From Pseudonocardia sp. HH130629-09 (lineage in GTDB: Bacteria; Actinomycetota; Actinomycetes; Mycobacteriales; Pseudonocardiaceae), in assembly GCF_001294645.1 (NCBI RefSeq), contig NZ_CP011868.1, forward strand, positions 1,736,001 to 1,800,000: DNA of 64,000 nucleotides. Direction: 5' to 3'. Shown here piece by piece: positions 27,288 through 36,281 of this stretch. The notes below the pieces were generated by a model. That model was not told the DNA's origin. It searched no databases and saw only the letters and a program-made list of their open reading frames with translations. Made by a program: the position numbers and the translations under genes. Numbering within the stretch: position 1 is the stretch's first letter; every line of letters begins with the position of its first letter.

Positions 27288-27589
27288 TCGACGGCCAGGA
27301 CGCAGGGCATGGCGCCCATGCCGCGGGTGAAGTCGTCGGCCTCGTCGGGCGTCATCGACAGGGTGCAGGTGACCGAGCTGTAGGCGACGCCCTCACGGAC
27401 GTCGACGCAGAACTCGCGCAGCGTGCGGCCACAGCTCTGCAGCGCCGAGGCGATCTGCATGACCCCGGCCATCCCGTCGCCGGTGACGACGGTGTGCCGG
27501 CGGGGCATCCGGGACGCGATGTCCGCGGCGCCACCGGTACCGGTGGGGAAGGAGAAGGTGGTGGTGGGGCGGTCGGCGGTGATGCTCAT
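27278..27589 (-). CDS. small ACT-like domain protein downstream of an amino-acid-rich leader peptide
   Basis: The 103-residue product is not a family I can name. Residues from about 30 can be laid out as beta-alpha-beta-beta-alpha-beta, the ACT arrangement: RHTVVTGDG, a helix GVMQIASALQSCG, LREFCVDVREG, YSSVTCTLSM, a helix PDEADDFTRGMG and PCVLAVDPY. ACT domains bind amino acids, as in acetolactate synthase regulatory subunits (IlvM/IlvN). The ATG at 27589 is used. The 5' region holds a Leu/Val/Ile-rich leader and two hairpins, so expression may respond to branched-chain amino acids. The divergent neighbour is a RAM-domain protein. Confidence 0.65.
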   Translation of the reverse strand: MSITADRPTTTFSFPTGTGGAADIASRMPRRHTVVTGDGMAGVMQIASALQSCGRTLREFCVDVREGVAYSSVTCTLSMTPDEADDFTRGMGAMPCVLAVDPY

Positions 27590-27670
27590 GATCGTGCGGC
27601 TCCGTGCGTTGCGCGAGAGAGAAGCGGGAACGCGAGCCAGGTCTCGAAGATCCTCACCGCGGTGTGCGGG

Positions 27671-27694
27671 AGGAAAGCGCCGGGATTGCGGCGC
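27671..27694 (-). terminator. attenuator-type terminator in the leader of the ACT-like gene
   Basis: On the minus strand GCGCCG-CAATCC-CGGCGC (27694-27677) forms a 6-bp GC stem followed by TTTCCT (27676-27671). It lies after the leader stop and 82 nt before the ACT-like start, the place for a conditional terminator. Confidence 0.55.
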
Positions 27695-27696
27695 GG

Positions 27697-27727
27697 GCGC
27701 GTCGGCGGCCTGGATCAGCCGACGCGC
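27697..27727 (-). promoter_or_regulatory. leader hairpin overlapping the leader-peptide stop codon
   Basis: GCGCGTCGGC and GCCGACGCGC (27727-27718 with 27706-27697 on the minus strand) form a perfect 10-bp stem. The 11-nt loop begins with the leader's TGA. A ribosome stalled on the Val/Leu codons or resting at the stop would affect this stem differently, which is the logic of translational attenuation. Confidence 0.55.
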
Positions 27728-27798
27728 AGTGCTACTACCGCGGGAATGAGTGCGGGCAGCGCTGCGGCCGGAGCAAGGGTGTGCTCGACGGTGCGCAT
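27715..27798 (-). CDS. putative 27-residue leader peptide rich in Leu, Val, Ile and Ala
   Basis: The minus-strand frame reads MRTVEHTLAPAAALPALIP followed by AVVALRVG and a TGA. Nine of 27 residues are Leu, Val or Ile. Several codons are rare for this genome (two consecutive GTA, ATT, CTT, GCT). The ATG is exactly 7 nt after TACTGT (27811-27806), fitting a leaderless start like many genes here. Its stop sits in a 10-bp hairpin and a terminator-like hairpin follows. It was found by reading and is too short for gene finders; expression is not proven. Confidence 0.55.
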   Translation of the reverse strand: MRTVEHTLAPAAALPALIPAVVALRVG

Positions 27799-27899
27799 GA
27801 CGGTGACAGTAGCAACCGGATGCGGCCTGCGCCACAGGGGATGCCCCCACGTAGCCTGACCGGTGTCCGCCACGCCCTGACCCGAGGGGGAGCCCCACC

Positions 27900-28178
27900 G
27901 TGATCACCGCGATCGTCCTGGTGCACACCGCCGCCGACCGGATCCCCGAGACCGCGCAGGCCATCGCGGACCTCGACGGCGTGTCGGAGGTCTACTCCTG
28001 TGCCGGCGACGTGGACCTGATCGCGATCGTCAAGGTGCGCGAGCACGAGCAGCTCGCCGACGTGATCGCCAGCCGGCTCAGCCGGATCGACGGCGTCGTC
28101 GGGACCGACACGCACATCGCGTTCCGGTCCTACTCCAAGGCCGACACCGACGCGGCCTTCGCCATCGGCCTCGACTGA
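27900..28178 (+). CDS. stand-alone Lrp/AsnC ligand-binding (RAM) domain protein
   Basis: The 92-residue protein consists only of the RAM domain of Lrp-type regulators: MITAIVLVHTAADRIPETAQAIA, VSEVYSCAGDVDLIAIVKV and IDGVVGTDTHIAFRSYSK. It has no DNA-binding helix-turn-helix. Such proteins form oligomers that bind amino acids and may modulate full-length Lrp proteins. The GTG follows GAGGGGG, and a TAGCCT -10-like hexamer lies upstream. It is divergent from the attenuated ACT-like gene, which strengthens an amino-acid-sensing theme for this locus. Confidence 0.88.
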   Translation: MITAIVLVHTAADRIPETAQAIADLDGVSEVYSCAGDVDLIAIVKVREHEQLADVIASRLSRIDGVVGTDTHIAFRSYSKADTDAAFAIGLD

Positions 28179-28181
28179 GCA

Positions 28182-28218
28182 CCGTCCCGGCCCGCGGTAC
28201 CGTCGCGGGCCGGGACGG
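28182..28218. terminator. bidirectional terminator between the RAM protein and trpD
   Basis: Perfect 15-bp arms (28182-28196 and 28204-28218, CCGTCCCGGCCCGCG and its complement) with a 7-nt loop stand 4 nt after the stop of the RAM gene, in a convergent gap with trpD. Confidence 0.8.
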
Positions 28219-28290
28219 CGGACGACGCTGCACGAACGAACCGGCCGGACCGCCCGGGCCGCGGTCCCGTGGACGGTGGTGCCGGTTCCC

Positions 28291-29331
28291 TCAGGCGGCC
28301 AGCTCGGTGGACAGCGCCGCCCAGCGGGTGAGCAGGTCGGACGCGGCGCCGGAGTCCACGGCCGCGGCGACGGCGTCGAGCGCGTCCCCGATCGCGGCCG
28401 TGAGGTCGGTGCCGATCCCGCGGTGCGCGGCGAGCGCGCCCGCGGCGTTGAGCAGCACCGCGTCGCGCACCGGGCCGCTCTTGCCGGCCACCAGGTCGCG
28501 GACCACGGCGGCGTTGACCTGCCGGGTGCCGCCGCGCAGGTCCTCGGCGGTGACCACGCCGACCCCGAGGTCGGCCGGGTCGAGCCGCTCCTCGCGGACG
28601 GTGCCGCCGTCGCTGATCCAGACGGTGCTGCGCCCGGTGGTGGTCAGCTCGTCGAGCCCGTCGTCGCCGCGCACCACCAGCACCGACTTGCCGCGCCGGG
28701 CGAAGACCTCGGCCATCGTCGCGGCGTGCCGCGGGTCGGCGCAGCCGATCAGACCGGTCTCGGGCTGGGCCGGGTTGGACAGCGGCCCGAGCAGGTTCAT
28801 CGCGGTCGGCACCCCGAGCTCGCGACGGACCCCGCCGGCGTAGCGCATGGCGGGGTGGAAGGACTGGGCGAAGCAGAACGCGATCCCCAGCTCCGCGGCA
28901 CACCGCTCGACCGCGGCCGGGGTCAGCTCGATCGCGACACCCAGCTCCTCGAGCACGTCGGCCGTCCCGCACTGCGACGACGCCGCGCGCCCGCCGTGCT
29001 TGACGACCGGCGCACCCGCCGCCGCGACGACGATCGCCGCCATCGTGGAGATGTTCACCGTGTGCGCCTGGTCCCCGCCGGTGCCGACGACGTCGACCGA
29101 ACGGCCAGGCACGTGCACCCGCACCGCGTGGGCGAGCATCGCGTCGGCCATGCCCGAGATCTCCGCGGGCGTCTCGCCCTTCGCGCGCAGTGCGACGAGG
29201 AACCCGGCGAGCTGCGCCGGGGTCGCCTCCCCGGCGAAGACCTGACCCATCGCCCAGGTCGCCTCGTCGGCGGTGACGTCCTCGCCACGCATCAGGCGGC
29301 CGATCACGGAGGGCCAGGTGGGTGCGCTCAC
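28291..29331 (-). CDS. trpD: anthranilate phosphoribosyltransferase
   Basis: TrpD joins anthranilate to PRPP in tryptophan synthesis. The 346-residue protein has the PRPP loop GTGGD (83-87), NISTMAAIV, the KHGGRAASSQCGTADVLEELG stretch (111-131) and FCFAQSFHPAMR, all conserved. It stands apart from other trp genes, next to the respiratory cluster, as trpD (Rv2192c) does in M. tuberculosis. A receiver-like gene lies 23 bp upstream on the same strand, so both may share an mRNA. Confidence 0.96.
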   Translation of the reverse strand: MSAPTWPSVIGRLMRGEDVTADEATWAMGQVFAGEATPAQLAGFLVALRAKGETPAEISGMADAMLAHAVRVHVPGRSVDVVGTGGDQAHTVNISTMAAIVVAAAGAPVVKHGGRAASSQCGTADVLEELGVAIELTPAAVERCAAELGIAFCFAQSFHPAMRYAGGVRRELGVPTAMNLLGPLSNPAQPETGLIGCADPRHAATMAEVFARRGKSVLVVRGDDGLDELTTTGRSTVWISDGGTVREERLDPADLGVGVVTAEDLRGGTRQVNAAVVRDLVAGKSGPVRDAVLLNAAGALAAHRGIGTDLTAAIGDALDAVAAAVDSGAASDLLTRWAALSTELAA

Positions 29332-29354
29332 GACGTGAGGTGTCCTCTGTCTCG

Positions 29355-29810
29355 CTACTGCTGCTGGGTCAGGGTGCCGGGTCGGTGGTCGCGCAGGACC
29401 TGGGCGACCACCTCGGCCGCCTCGATCGGGTCGAGCGGGTGCACCAGCACGGCGTCCGCCTCCGACCAGGTGGCGAGCCAGCGGTCGTCCCGGCGGCGGA
29501 CGGTCAGCACGATCGGCGGGCAGTCGACGATCTCGTGACGCAGCTGCTTGGCCACGCCCATCCCGCCGGTCGGCTGGGCCTCGCCGTCGAGGACCAGCAG
29601 GTCGGCCTCACCCGCGTCGCAGGCCGCGAGGACCTCGGCGATTCCAGCCGCCTCCACCCAGCGCACCCGGCCCACGTCCGGCGCGGGTCGCCGCCCGACC
29701 GCCTCGATGATGCTCTCGCGGACCTCGGGACGGTGGCTGTAGACCAGCACCGTGCTGGTCCCAGTCCCCGACCCGGCCGCGCTGCCGATCTCTGCCGCTC
29801 GTCCGCTCAC
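29355..29810 (-). CDS. receiver-like (response-regulator-like) protein without output domain
   Basis: The 151-residue protein has the strand/helix rhythm of a receiver domain: STVLVYSHRPEVRESIIEAVG, a DLLVLDGEA strand with a central Asp, PPIVLTVRRRDD and DAVLVHPLDPIEAAEVV. The usual acidic pair at the first strand is replaced by YSHRPE, and the conserved Lys is not evident, so phosphorylation is doubtful. The GTG at 29810 lies 7 nt after TAGTAT, supporting a leaderless start; the longer frame upstream is unlikely. It is divergent from ctaE, so it could influence either the oxidase genes or trpD. Confidence 0.7.
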   Translation of the reverse strand: MSGRAAEIGSAAGSGTGTSTVLVYSHRPEVRESIIEAVGRRPAPDVGRVRWVEAAGIAEVLAACDAGEADLLVLDGEAQPTGGMGVAKQLRHEIVDCPPIVLTVRRRDDRWLATWSEADAVLVHPLDPIEAAEVVAQVLRDHRPGTLTQQQ

Positions 29811-29994
29811 GCCGGCGATACTAGGGGAACCTCCCGACACCCCCGAACGTTGTCGTGTCGGCGATCCGGGCCGGGGCCGCGTGGCGGCCGCTCCGTCGGC
29901 CCGACCAGGCGATGAGTTCCCGATCATCGGGTCCGTTCGCCGATCGTGATGCGGTGAGGGGTATCCCGACAAGCCGTAGAAGTTCGGCTCGGGT

Positions 29995-30000
29995 CATAAT
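29995..30000 (+). promoter_or_regulatory. -10 hexamer of the ctaE-qcrCAB transcript (CATAAT)
   Basis: CATAAT ends 7 nt before the GTG at 30008, which would make that codon the 5' end of a leaderless mRNA. The ATG at 29999 overlaps this hexamer and is therefore unlikely to be translated. Confidence 0.55.
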
Positions 30001-30007
30001 GCCCGAC

Positions 30008-30610
30008 GTGACGACAGCGGCACCCAACATCAGCGCGCGGATCCATTCGCTGAACCGCCCCAACCTGGTCAGCATCGGCACCATCGTCTGGCTCTCCAGC
30101 GAGCTGATGTTCTTCGCCGGGCTGTTCGCGATGTACTTCACCGCGCGGGCGCAGAACGACGGTCCCTGGCCGCCACCGCCCACCGAGCTCAACGTCCCGT
30201 ACGCGCTCACGATCACGATCATCCTGGTCGCGTCCTCGTTCACCTGCCAGTTCGGCGTGTTCGCCGCCGAACGCGGCGACGTCTTCGGCCTGCGCCGCTG
30301 GTACGTCGTGACGCTGGTGATGGGCACGATCTTCGTCCTCGGCCAGGCCTACGAGTACCTCGTCCTGGTGGAGGAGCACGCGACGACGATCTCGTCCAGC
30401 TCCTACGGGTCGGTCTTCTACCTGGCGACCGGCTTCCACGGTCTGCACGTGGTCGGCGGCCTCGTCGCGTTCGTGTACCTGATCATCCGCACGAAGCTCA
30501 GCAAGTTCACGCCCGCCCAGGCCACCGCGGCGATCGTGGTGTCCTACTACTGGCACTTCGTCGACGTGGTGTGGATCGGGCTGTTCGCCACGATCTACTT
30601 CATCCGCTGA
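30008..30610 (+). CDS. ctaE: cytochrome c oxidase subunit III
   Basis: CtaE is a core membrane subunit of the aa3 oxidase. The 200-residue protein has five hydrophobic segments, the [20 protein letters not shown] start, [13 protein letters not shown] and [16 protein letters not shown] with the conserved HGLHV. It ends in [19 protein letters not shown], all typical of the short actinobacterial form. The GTG at 30008 is preferred to the ATG at 29999 because the latter overlaps the -10 hexamer. It begins the ctaE-qcrC-qcrA-qcrB series for the bc1-aa3 supercomplex. Confidence 0.95.
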   Translation: MTTAAPNISARIHSLNRPNLVSIGTIVWLSSELMFFAGLFAMYFTARAQNDGPWPPPPTELNVPYALTITIILVASSFTCQFGVFAAERGDVFGLRRWYVVTLVMGTIFVLGQAYEYLVLVEEHATTISSSSYGSVFYLATGFHGLHVVGGLVAFVYLIIRTKLSKFTPAQATAAIVVSYYWHFVDVVWIGLFATIYFIR

Positions 30611-30674
30611 CCGATCGCGCCGCCCGTCCCCTGACAGCACCCGCCACGACGTCGAGGTTGGAAGACCCCCAGCG

Positions 30675-31541
30675 ATGACCGAGAACCAGAACCCACCACC
30701 GGTCGAACGGCCGGACGAGAAGGCCGGGGGCCGCACCCGTCCGCACGGCAAGGTGAAGCGCCGCATCGCCGGCGCCCTCGCCATCGGGCTGGGCCTGCTG
30801 TCCGTCGGTTTCCTCTACGCCGCCTTCGCGCCGCAGCCGCAGGTCGCCCAGGCCCAGCAGGACACCGCGCTGATCGCCAAGGGCGAGCAGCTCTACAACA
30901 ACACCTGCATCACGTGCCACGGCGCGAACCTGCAGGGCGTCGAGGACCGCGGCCCGAGCCTGATCGGCGTCGGAGACGCCGCGGTGTACTTCCAGGTGTC
31001 CTCGGGGCGTATGCCGATGGCGCGCCAGGAGGCCCAGGCCGCCCGCAAGCACCCGCTGCCGATCTTCGACCCGGAGACGCAGGAGGGCCGGGCGAACCTC
31101 GAGGCGCTGGGCGCGTTCATCCAGGCCAACGGCGGTGGCCCGGTCACGCCGGCCGCCCGCGGCGAGGCGCTGCGCGGCGACGACCCCGGTCGCGGCGGCG
31201 TGCTGTACCGCCTGAACTGCGCGTCCTGCCACAACTTCACCGGTGTCGGCGGCGCGCTGTCGTCCGGCAAGTACGCTCCCGCGCTCGAGCCGGCCAACGA
31301 GGAGCAGATCTACACCGCGATGCAGACCGGCCCGCAGAACATGCCGCGCTTCTCCGACCAGCAGCTCACGCCTCAGGAGAAGCAGGACATCATCGCGTAC
31401 ATCAAGTCGGTGAACCACGCCAACGACCCGGGCGGCTACGCGCTGCTGGGTCTCGGCCCGACGGCCGAGGGTGTCTTCATCTTCGCCGTCGTGATGTCCG
31501 GTCTCGTCGGGTTCGCGATCTGGCTGGGGGCGAAGAGTTGA
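30675..31541 (+). CDS. qcrC: cytochrome bc1 complex diheme cytochrome c subunit
   Basis: QcrC is the actinobacterial diheme cytochrome cc that hands electrons from the Rieske protein directly to the oxidase. The 288-residue protein has an N-terminal membrane anchor (about 31-52), heme motifs CITCH (78-82) and CASCH (182-186), and a C-terminal transmembrane helix near 262-284. Met residues for the sixth heme ligands are present around GRMPM and NMPRF. The stop overlaps the TTG of qcrA. Confidence 0.97.
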   Translation: MTENQNPPPVERPDEKAGGRTRPHGKVKRRIAGALAIGLGLLSVGFLYAAFAPQPQVAQAQQDTALIAKGEQLYNNTCITCHGANLQGVEDRGPSLIGVGDAAVYFQVSSGRMPMARQEAQAARKHPLPIFDPETQEGRANLEALGAFIQANGGGPVTPAARGEALRGDDPGRGGVLYRLNCASCHNFTGVGGALSSGKYAPALEPANEEQIYTAMQTGPQNMPRFSDQQLTPQEKQDIIAYIKSVNHANDPGGYALLGLGPTAEGVFIFAVVMSGLVGFAIWLGAKS

Positions 31542-32674
31542 GCAGCGAAGTCAGCACCGGGTCGGACCGCCGTCCGACCAAGGACGAGCTCGACGCGATG
31601 TCGCCCGAGCAGCTCGCCCGCCTGGCGGGTGAGCTCGACGAGGTCGAGGTCGTGCACAACACGCCCGCGTTCCCGATCCCGGGGACCCGTGCGGAGAAGC
31701 GCGCCGAGCGTTCGGTCGCGCTGTGGTTCCTCATCTCGGCGATCTCGATGCTCGCCTTCGTGGTCGCCTTCATCTGGTGGCCGTGGGAGTACGTCAACGT
31801 CGGCGAGCCCGGCCACGAGCTGTACACCCTGTACACGCCGGTGATCGGGTTCACCTTCGGGTTCGCGGTGCTCGCGATCGGCATCGCGGTCATCCAGATG
31901 GTCAAGAAGCTGTTCCCCGCGGAGACCGCGGTCCAGCAGCGTCACGACGGCCCGTCCACCGACGTCGACCGCGCCACCTTCCTGGCCCAGGTCGCCGACG
32001 CGGGCAAGGGCACGACGATCGGCCGTCGTAAGCTGATCATCCGCAGCGCCGGGCTGGCGGCGGCCGTCGCCGGTATCGGCACCGGTGTCGTCGCGCTCGG
32101 CGGCATCATCCGGAACCCGTGGGCCGAGGGTGAGAACGCCCCGCTGTGGCACACCGGCTGGCGTCCGGAGAACGGCGAGACGGTCTACCTGCGCACCGAC
32201 ACCGGCATCCTCTCCGAGATCGCCCGTGTGCGACCCGAGGACATGGAGCCGGGCGCGATGATGACGGTCTTCCCGTACCGCGAGAGCGAGCGGGGCAACG
32301 AGGAGGAGCTGCTGCACGCGCAGCGCGCCTCGGACGCGTCGGTCATGCTCATCCGTCTCCGCCCCGGGACCGAGGTCACGAAGCGCCCCGGTCAGGAGAA
32401 CTTCAACTACGGTGACTTCTACGCCTGGTCGAAGGTCTGCACCCACCTCGGATGCCCGACCTCGCTGTTCCAGGCGCAGGACAACCGCATTCTCTGCCCG
32501 TGCCACCAGTCGCAGTTCCTGGCCACCCAGGATGCCGAGCCCGTCTTCGGGCCGGCCGCCCGGCCGTTGCCCCAGCTGCCGATCACGGTGAACGAGGAGG
32601 GCTTCTTCGTCGCCCGCAGCGACTTCGTGGAGCCCGTCGGACCCGCGTTCTGGGAGAGGCCGAAGACGACATGA
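31538..32674 (+). CDS. qcrA: cytochrome bc1 complex Rieske iron-sulfur subunit
   Basis: The 378-residue protein has the actinobacterial layout: a cytoplasmic N-terminus, three transmembrane helices (about 60-80, 95-120, and one near 170-190 preceded by the twin-Arg-like [11 protein letters not shown]), then the Rieske domain. Cluster ligands are Cys301, His303, Cys320 and His323; Cys306 and Cys322 form the expected disulfide (CTHLGC and CPCHQSQF). The start is the TTG at 31538, overlapping the qcrC TGA. The stop overlaps the qcrB ATG. Confidence 0.96.
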   Translation: MSSEVSTGSDRRPTKDELDAMSPEQLARLAGELDEVEVVHNTPAFPIPGTRAEKRAERSVALWFLISAISMLAFVVAFIWWPWEYVNVGEPGHELYTLYTPVIGFTFGFAVLAIGIAVIQMVKKLFPAETAVQQRHDGPSTDVDRATFLAQVADAGKGTTIGRRKLIIRSAGLAAAVAGIGTGVVALGGIIRNPWAEGENAPLWHTGWRPENGETVYLRTDTGILSEIARVRPEDMEPGAMMTVFPYRESERGNEEELLHAQRASDASVMLIRLRPGTEVTKRPGQENFNYGDFYAWSKVCTHLGCPTSLFQAQDNRILCPCHQSQFLATQDAEPVFGPAARPLPQLPITVNEEGFFVARSDFVEPVGPAFWERPKTT

Positions 32675-34386
32675 GTTCGATCACGACACCCACCACCTCC
32701 TCAGGGGGCCTCGCGGCCAAGGGCGGCGAAGCACTCGACCAGGCGGACCAGCGGTACCACGCGGCCGCGGGTCTGCGGAAGCAGTTCAACAAGGTCTTCC
32801 CGACCCACTGGTCGTTCATGCTGGGCGAGATCGCCCTGTACAGCTTCATCATCGTGCTGCTGTCGGGCACCTACCTGGCGCTGTTCTTCGACCCCTCCAT
32901 GCAGGAGGTCGTCTACAACGGGCCGTACGACCCGCTGCGCGGCGTGCACATGTCGCGTGCCTACGAGTCCGCCCTGGAGATCTCGCTCGAGGTCCGCGGC
33001 GGGCTGTTCATGCGCCAGCTGCACCACTGGGCGGCGCTGCTGTTCGTCGCGGCGATGATCATCCACATGTTCCGGGTGTTCTTCACCGGAGCGTTCCGCA
33101 AGCCGCGCGAGGCCAACTGGACCATCGGGATCGTGCTGATCCTGCTGGGCACCTTCGCCGGCTTCACCGGCTACTCCCTGCCGGACGACCTGCTCTCCGG
33201 TGTGGGTCTGCGCATCGCCTCGGGCATCACGCTGACCGTGCCGATCATGGGCACCTGGGTGCACTGGGCGCTGTTCGGCGGCGAGTTCCCCGGGACCGAG
33301 ATCATCCCGCGGCTCTACATCATCCACGTGCTGATCCTGCCCGGGATCATCCTCGCGCTGATCGCCGTGCACCTCGGGCTGGTGTGGTACCAGAAGCACA
33401 CCCAGTTCCCCGGCCCCGGCCGGACCGAGAACAACGTCGTCGGCGTGCGGATCATGCCGCAGTTCGCGGCGAAGGGCGGCGCGTTCTTCTTCGTCGTCGC
33501 CGGTGTGCTGGCGCTGATCTCGGGGCTGTTCCAGATGAACCCCATCTGGCACCTCGGCCCGTACGACGCCTCGCACATCTCCGCCGGGTCGCAGCCGGAC
33601 TTCTACATGCTGTGGTCCGAGGGCATGGGCCGGATCTTCCCGCCGTGGGAGTTCTACCTGTTCGGGACGTACACGATCCCGGCGGCGTTCATCCCCACCG
33701 CGGGCTTCCTGCCGGTGCTGTTCGTGCTCGCGGGTGCCTACCCGTCGATCGAGCGGCGCTTCACCGGCGACGACGCGATCCACAACCTGCTGCAGCGCCC
33801 GCGCGACGTGCCGGTCCGGACCGCGCTCGGTGCGATGGCGATCTCGTTCTACCTGTGGCTCGTGATGTGCGGGTTCAACGACTGGATCTCGTACTTCTTC
33901 CACATCTCGCTGAACGCGACGACGTGGGCCGGCCGCATCGGTCTGCTCGTCGTGCCGCCGATCGTGTACTGGGTGGCCTACCGCTGGTGCATCGGTCTGC
34001 AGCGGTCGGACCGCGCGGTGTTGGAGCACGGCATCGAGACGGGCATCATCAAGCGGCTCCCGCACGGTGAGTTCATCGAGGTGCACCAGCCACTGGGTGG
34101 CGTCGACGCGCACGGCCACGCCATCCCGCTGGAGTACCAGGGCGCCTCGGTGCCCAAGCGGATGAACCAGCTGGGCTCGGCGGGTGAGCCGGTCTCCGGT
34201 TCGCTGCTCACGCCCGACCCGGTCGAGGAGTCCCGTGCGCTGGCCGCGGCCCGCCACGAGGCCCACGAGCGCGAGCTCGAGGAGTCGCGCCGGCGTCACG
34301 AGGCGCGGGCGGAGCTCGAGTCCGGGCACGGTGAGCTCGCGGGCCGCCCAGACGACGGTGGTCGTCCGCAGCAGCCACGCGACTGA
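32671..34386 (+). CDS. qcrB: cytochrome bc1 complex cytochrome b subunit
   Basis: QcrB holds the two b hemes and the quinone sites. The 571-residue protein includes [21 protein letters not shown] (heme His residues), [11 protein letters not shown] and the quinol-site segment around [11 protein letters not shown], the actinobacterial variant of PEWY. At least eight hydrophobic helices are visible. The last 100 residues are hydrophilic, Glu/Arg-rich and disordered. ATG overlaps the qcrA stop (ATGA). A strong terminator follows. Confidence 0.97.
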   Translation: MSSITTPTTSSGGLAAKGGEALDQADQRYHAAAGLRKQFNKVFPTHWSFMLGEIALYSFIIVLLSGTYLALFFDPSMQEVVYNGPYDPLRGVHMSRAYESALEISLEVRGGLFMRQLHHWAALLFVAAMIIHMFRVFFTGAFRKPREANWTIGIVLILLGTFAGFTGYSLPDDLLSGVGLRIASGITLTVPIMGTWVHWALFGGEFPGTEIIPRLYIIHVLILPGIILALIAVHLGLVWYQKHTQFPGPGRTENNVVGVRIMPQFAAKGGAFFFVVAGVLALISGLFQMNPIWHLGPYDASHISAGSQPDFYMLWSEGMGRIFPPWEFYLFGTYTIPAAFIPTAGFLPVLFVLAGAYPSIERRFTGDDAIHNLLQRPRDVPVRTALGAMAISFYLWLVMCGFNDWISYFFHISLNATTWAGRIGLLVVPPIVYWVAYRWCIGLQRSDRAVLEHGIETGIIKRLPHGEFIEVHQPLGGVDAHGHAIPLEYQGASVPKRMNQLGSAGEPVSGSLLTPDPVEESRALAAARHEAHERELEESRRRHEARAELESGHGELAGRPDDGGRPQQPRD

Positions 34387-34419
34387 GCACGGCCCGGGCC
34401 TCGGCCCGGAAGCACTCCA

Positions 34420-34460
34420 CGGCGGCCCCGCCGGAGACACCGTCTCCGGCGGGGCCGCCG
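34420..34460. terminator. 19-bp perfect stem-loop terminating qcrB (and the convergent gene)
   Basis: Arms 34420-34438 and 34442-34460 pair without mismatch around a 3-nt loop, 34 bp after the qcrB stop. It sits in the convergent gap with the exonuclease/UvrC-like gene and can act on both strands. Confidence 0.85.
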
Positions 34461-34467
34461 TCGTGCG

Positions 34468-34532
34468 TGCGGCCTCCCTGCGGCCTCCCTGCGGCCTCGG
34501 TACGGCCTCCGTGCAGTCTCCGTGCGACCTCA
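34468..34532. repeat. degenerate 11-bp tandem repeat (about six units) at a 3' end
   Basis: Units resembling TGCGGCCTCCC start at 34468, 34479, 34490, 34501, 34512 and 34523. The first two are identical and later ones drift. The last unit contains the stop codon of the minus-strand gene. No spacers are present. Confidence 0.6.
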
Positions 34533-36275
34533 GACCCCGGCCGGTTCGTCGGGGGAGCGGTCACCGGTGCGGTGCGAGGCCTCCCGGGCCCGCTCGGCCC
34601 AGGTGCGCCAGGCGCCCCCGCCCCGCGCCGGCTCCGCCCACGGCGGGTCGCAGTGCACCAGCCGGGTCCCGCCGCTGGTGAGCCAGCGGTGCAGGATCCG
34701 GACCTCCTCCGACGGGGCCCCGCGCAGCGGCCCGTCGCCCGGCAGGACCGTCTGCGCGCCGGCCCGCAACGCCTCGACGACCGGCATCGGCCGCACCCCG
34801 CGCGGCGCGGTGCCCGCCGCGGCGAGCCGTCCGTGCCCCAGCACGGCGAGCTCCCAGCCGCCCCGGCCGTCGGGCCGGGCGCCGACCAGCTCGTCGATCC
34901 CGGCGAGCGCGGCCAGGGTGGTGCCCCGGTCGACCCCGGCGGCCAGCGTGGCCAGCCGGTCCCGGGCCCGTGCGGCGGCCTCGTAGCGCCCGCCGGCGGA
35001 CCGGTCGTCGACCTCGGCGGCCAGCACCCGCAGCGGGCCGTCGTCCCTGCCCGTGACGAGGTGGCCCCAGGCGTGCACGGCGGGCGCGTAGTCCTCGGCC
35101 GGCTGTAGACCGGCGCACGGCGCGGCGCAGCGGCCCAGCTCGTGCAGAGCGCACGGTGTCGCCGACGGGTTCCGGGCCGGGATGCGGATCGTGCACCGGC
35201 GCAGCGGCAGCGCGTCCAGCGCGGCGTCGAGCACGTCGGTCGCGGCCCGCTGCGACCCGAACGGGCCCAGGGCGCCCGCCCGCGGGGTGGCGACGACCGA
35301 CAGCCGCGGGAACGCCTCCGCCGTCGGCACCACCCAGTAGGCCCGGCCGGGGTTGCGCGAGCGCCGGTTGTACGGCGGGCGGTGCGCGGCGATGAGGGCC
35401 AGCTCGCGCACCGAGGCCTCCAGGGAGTGCGCGCAGACCACCGTGTCGACCTTCTCGGCGCGGGCGAGCATGTCCCGGACCCGGCGGCGCTTCTCCCCGG
35501 CGGTGAAGTACGACCGCACCCGTCGGTGCAGGTCACCGCTGGTGCCGACGTAGAGCACCTGGCCGTCGCCGCCGCGGAACAGGTACACCCCGGGCGCGGA
35601 GGGCACGTCGTTCGCCAGATGCCTGCGGCGGCGCTGGGTGGTGGTGGGCCGGTGCGGGGCCCGGTCCCGCACGAGCTGCAGCAGCTCCTCCAGGCTCTGC
35701 ACGCCCAGGTTCCCGATCCGCTCCAGCAGGTGGTGCAGCACCTCGACGGTCGCCCTGGCGTCGGTCAGCGCCCGGTGGTCCGGGGTGGTGGCACACCCGA
35801 AGTGCCGGGCCAGGACGCCCAGCTTCACGCTGGGGCACTCGGCGTGCGGCAGCACGGCACGGGCGAGCCGCGCGGTGCACAGGACCGGGGGGCCGGGCCA
35901 GGGACGGTCGAGGCGCTCGCAGGCGGCCTTGAGGAATCCGGCGTCGAACGGGGCGTTGTGCGCCACCAGGACCGAGCCCCGGAGCATGTCCAGCACCGAC
36001 GGCAGGACCGCGCCCAGCGGCGGTGCGCCGTGCAGCATCGCCGTGGTGATGCCGGTCAGGCGAGTGATGTCGGCCGGGATCCGCACGCCCGGGTCGACCA
36101 GGGTGCCGAACTCGGAGATCCGGCTGCCGCCGCGGACGGCGACGGCGCCGACCTCGGTGATCGCGTCGGTCCGGTGGCTGCCGCCGGTCGTCTCGAGGTC
36201 CACCACGCAGAAGGTGACGTCGCGTAGCGGCGTGCCCAGCTCGTCGAAGGTGAGCTGCGGGGAGCAGGAGGTCAC
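34530..36275 (-). CDS. DEDDh 3'-5' exonuclease fused to a UvrC/Cho-like GIY-YIG region
   Basis: The 581-residue protein joins two nuclease modules. Residues about 19-185 form a DnaQ-type DEDDh exonuclease: VVDLETTG (Asp26, Glu28), AHNAPFD (105-111) and DHRALTDA (166-173). Residues about 226-300 form a GIY-YIG domain (PGVYLFRGGDGQVLYVGTS) followed by UvrC-like sequence with CALHELGRCAAPCAG. The UvrC RNase H-like and HhH parts are not evident, as in Cho. It corresponds in position to Rv2191. The GTG at 36275 is chosen because a damage-type promoter places the mRNA 5' end there. Probable role: processing of damaged DNA. Confidence 0.87.
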   Translation of the reverse strand: MTSCSPQLTFDELGTPLRDVTFCVVDLETTGGSHRTDAITEVGAVAVRGGSRISEFGTLVDPGVRIPADITRLTGITTAMLHGAPPLGAVLPSVLDMLRGSVLVAHNAPFDAGFLKAACERLDRPWPGPPVLCTARLARAVLPHAECPSVKLGVLARHFGCATTPDHRALTDARATVEVLHHLLERIGNLGVQSLEELLQLVRDRAPHRPTTTQRRRRHLANDVPSAPGVYLFRGGDGQVLYVGTSGDLHRRVRSYFTAGEKRRRVRDMLARAEKVDTVVCAHSLEASVRELALIAAHRPPYNRRSRNPGRAYWVVPTAEAFPRLSVVATPRAGALGPFGSQRAATDVLDAALDALPLRRCTIRIPARNPSATPCALHELGRCAAPCAGLQPAEDYAPAVHAWGHLVTGRDDGPLRVLAAEVDDRSAGGRYEAAARARDRLATLAAGVDRGTTLAALAGIDELVGARPDGRGGWELAVLGHGRLAAAGTAPRGVRPMPVVEALRAGAQTVLPGDGPLRGAPSEEVRILHRWLTSGGTRLVHCDPPWAEPARGGGAWRTWAERAREASHRTGDRSPDEPAGV

Positions 36276-36281
36276 GTCCGC

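Noticed and set aside
29999..30001. ATG as start of ctaE
   Set aside because: It overlaps the CATAAT hexamer; the GTG at 30008 lies 7 nt after it and fits related CtaE N-termini.
34468..34532. Short tandem repeats considered as CRISPR
   Set aside because: Units of 11 bp directly abut with no spacers and no cas genes; simple degenerate tandem repeat.
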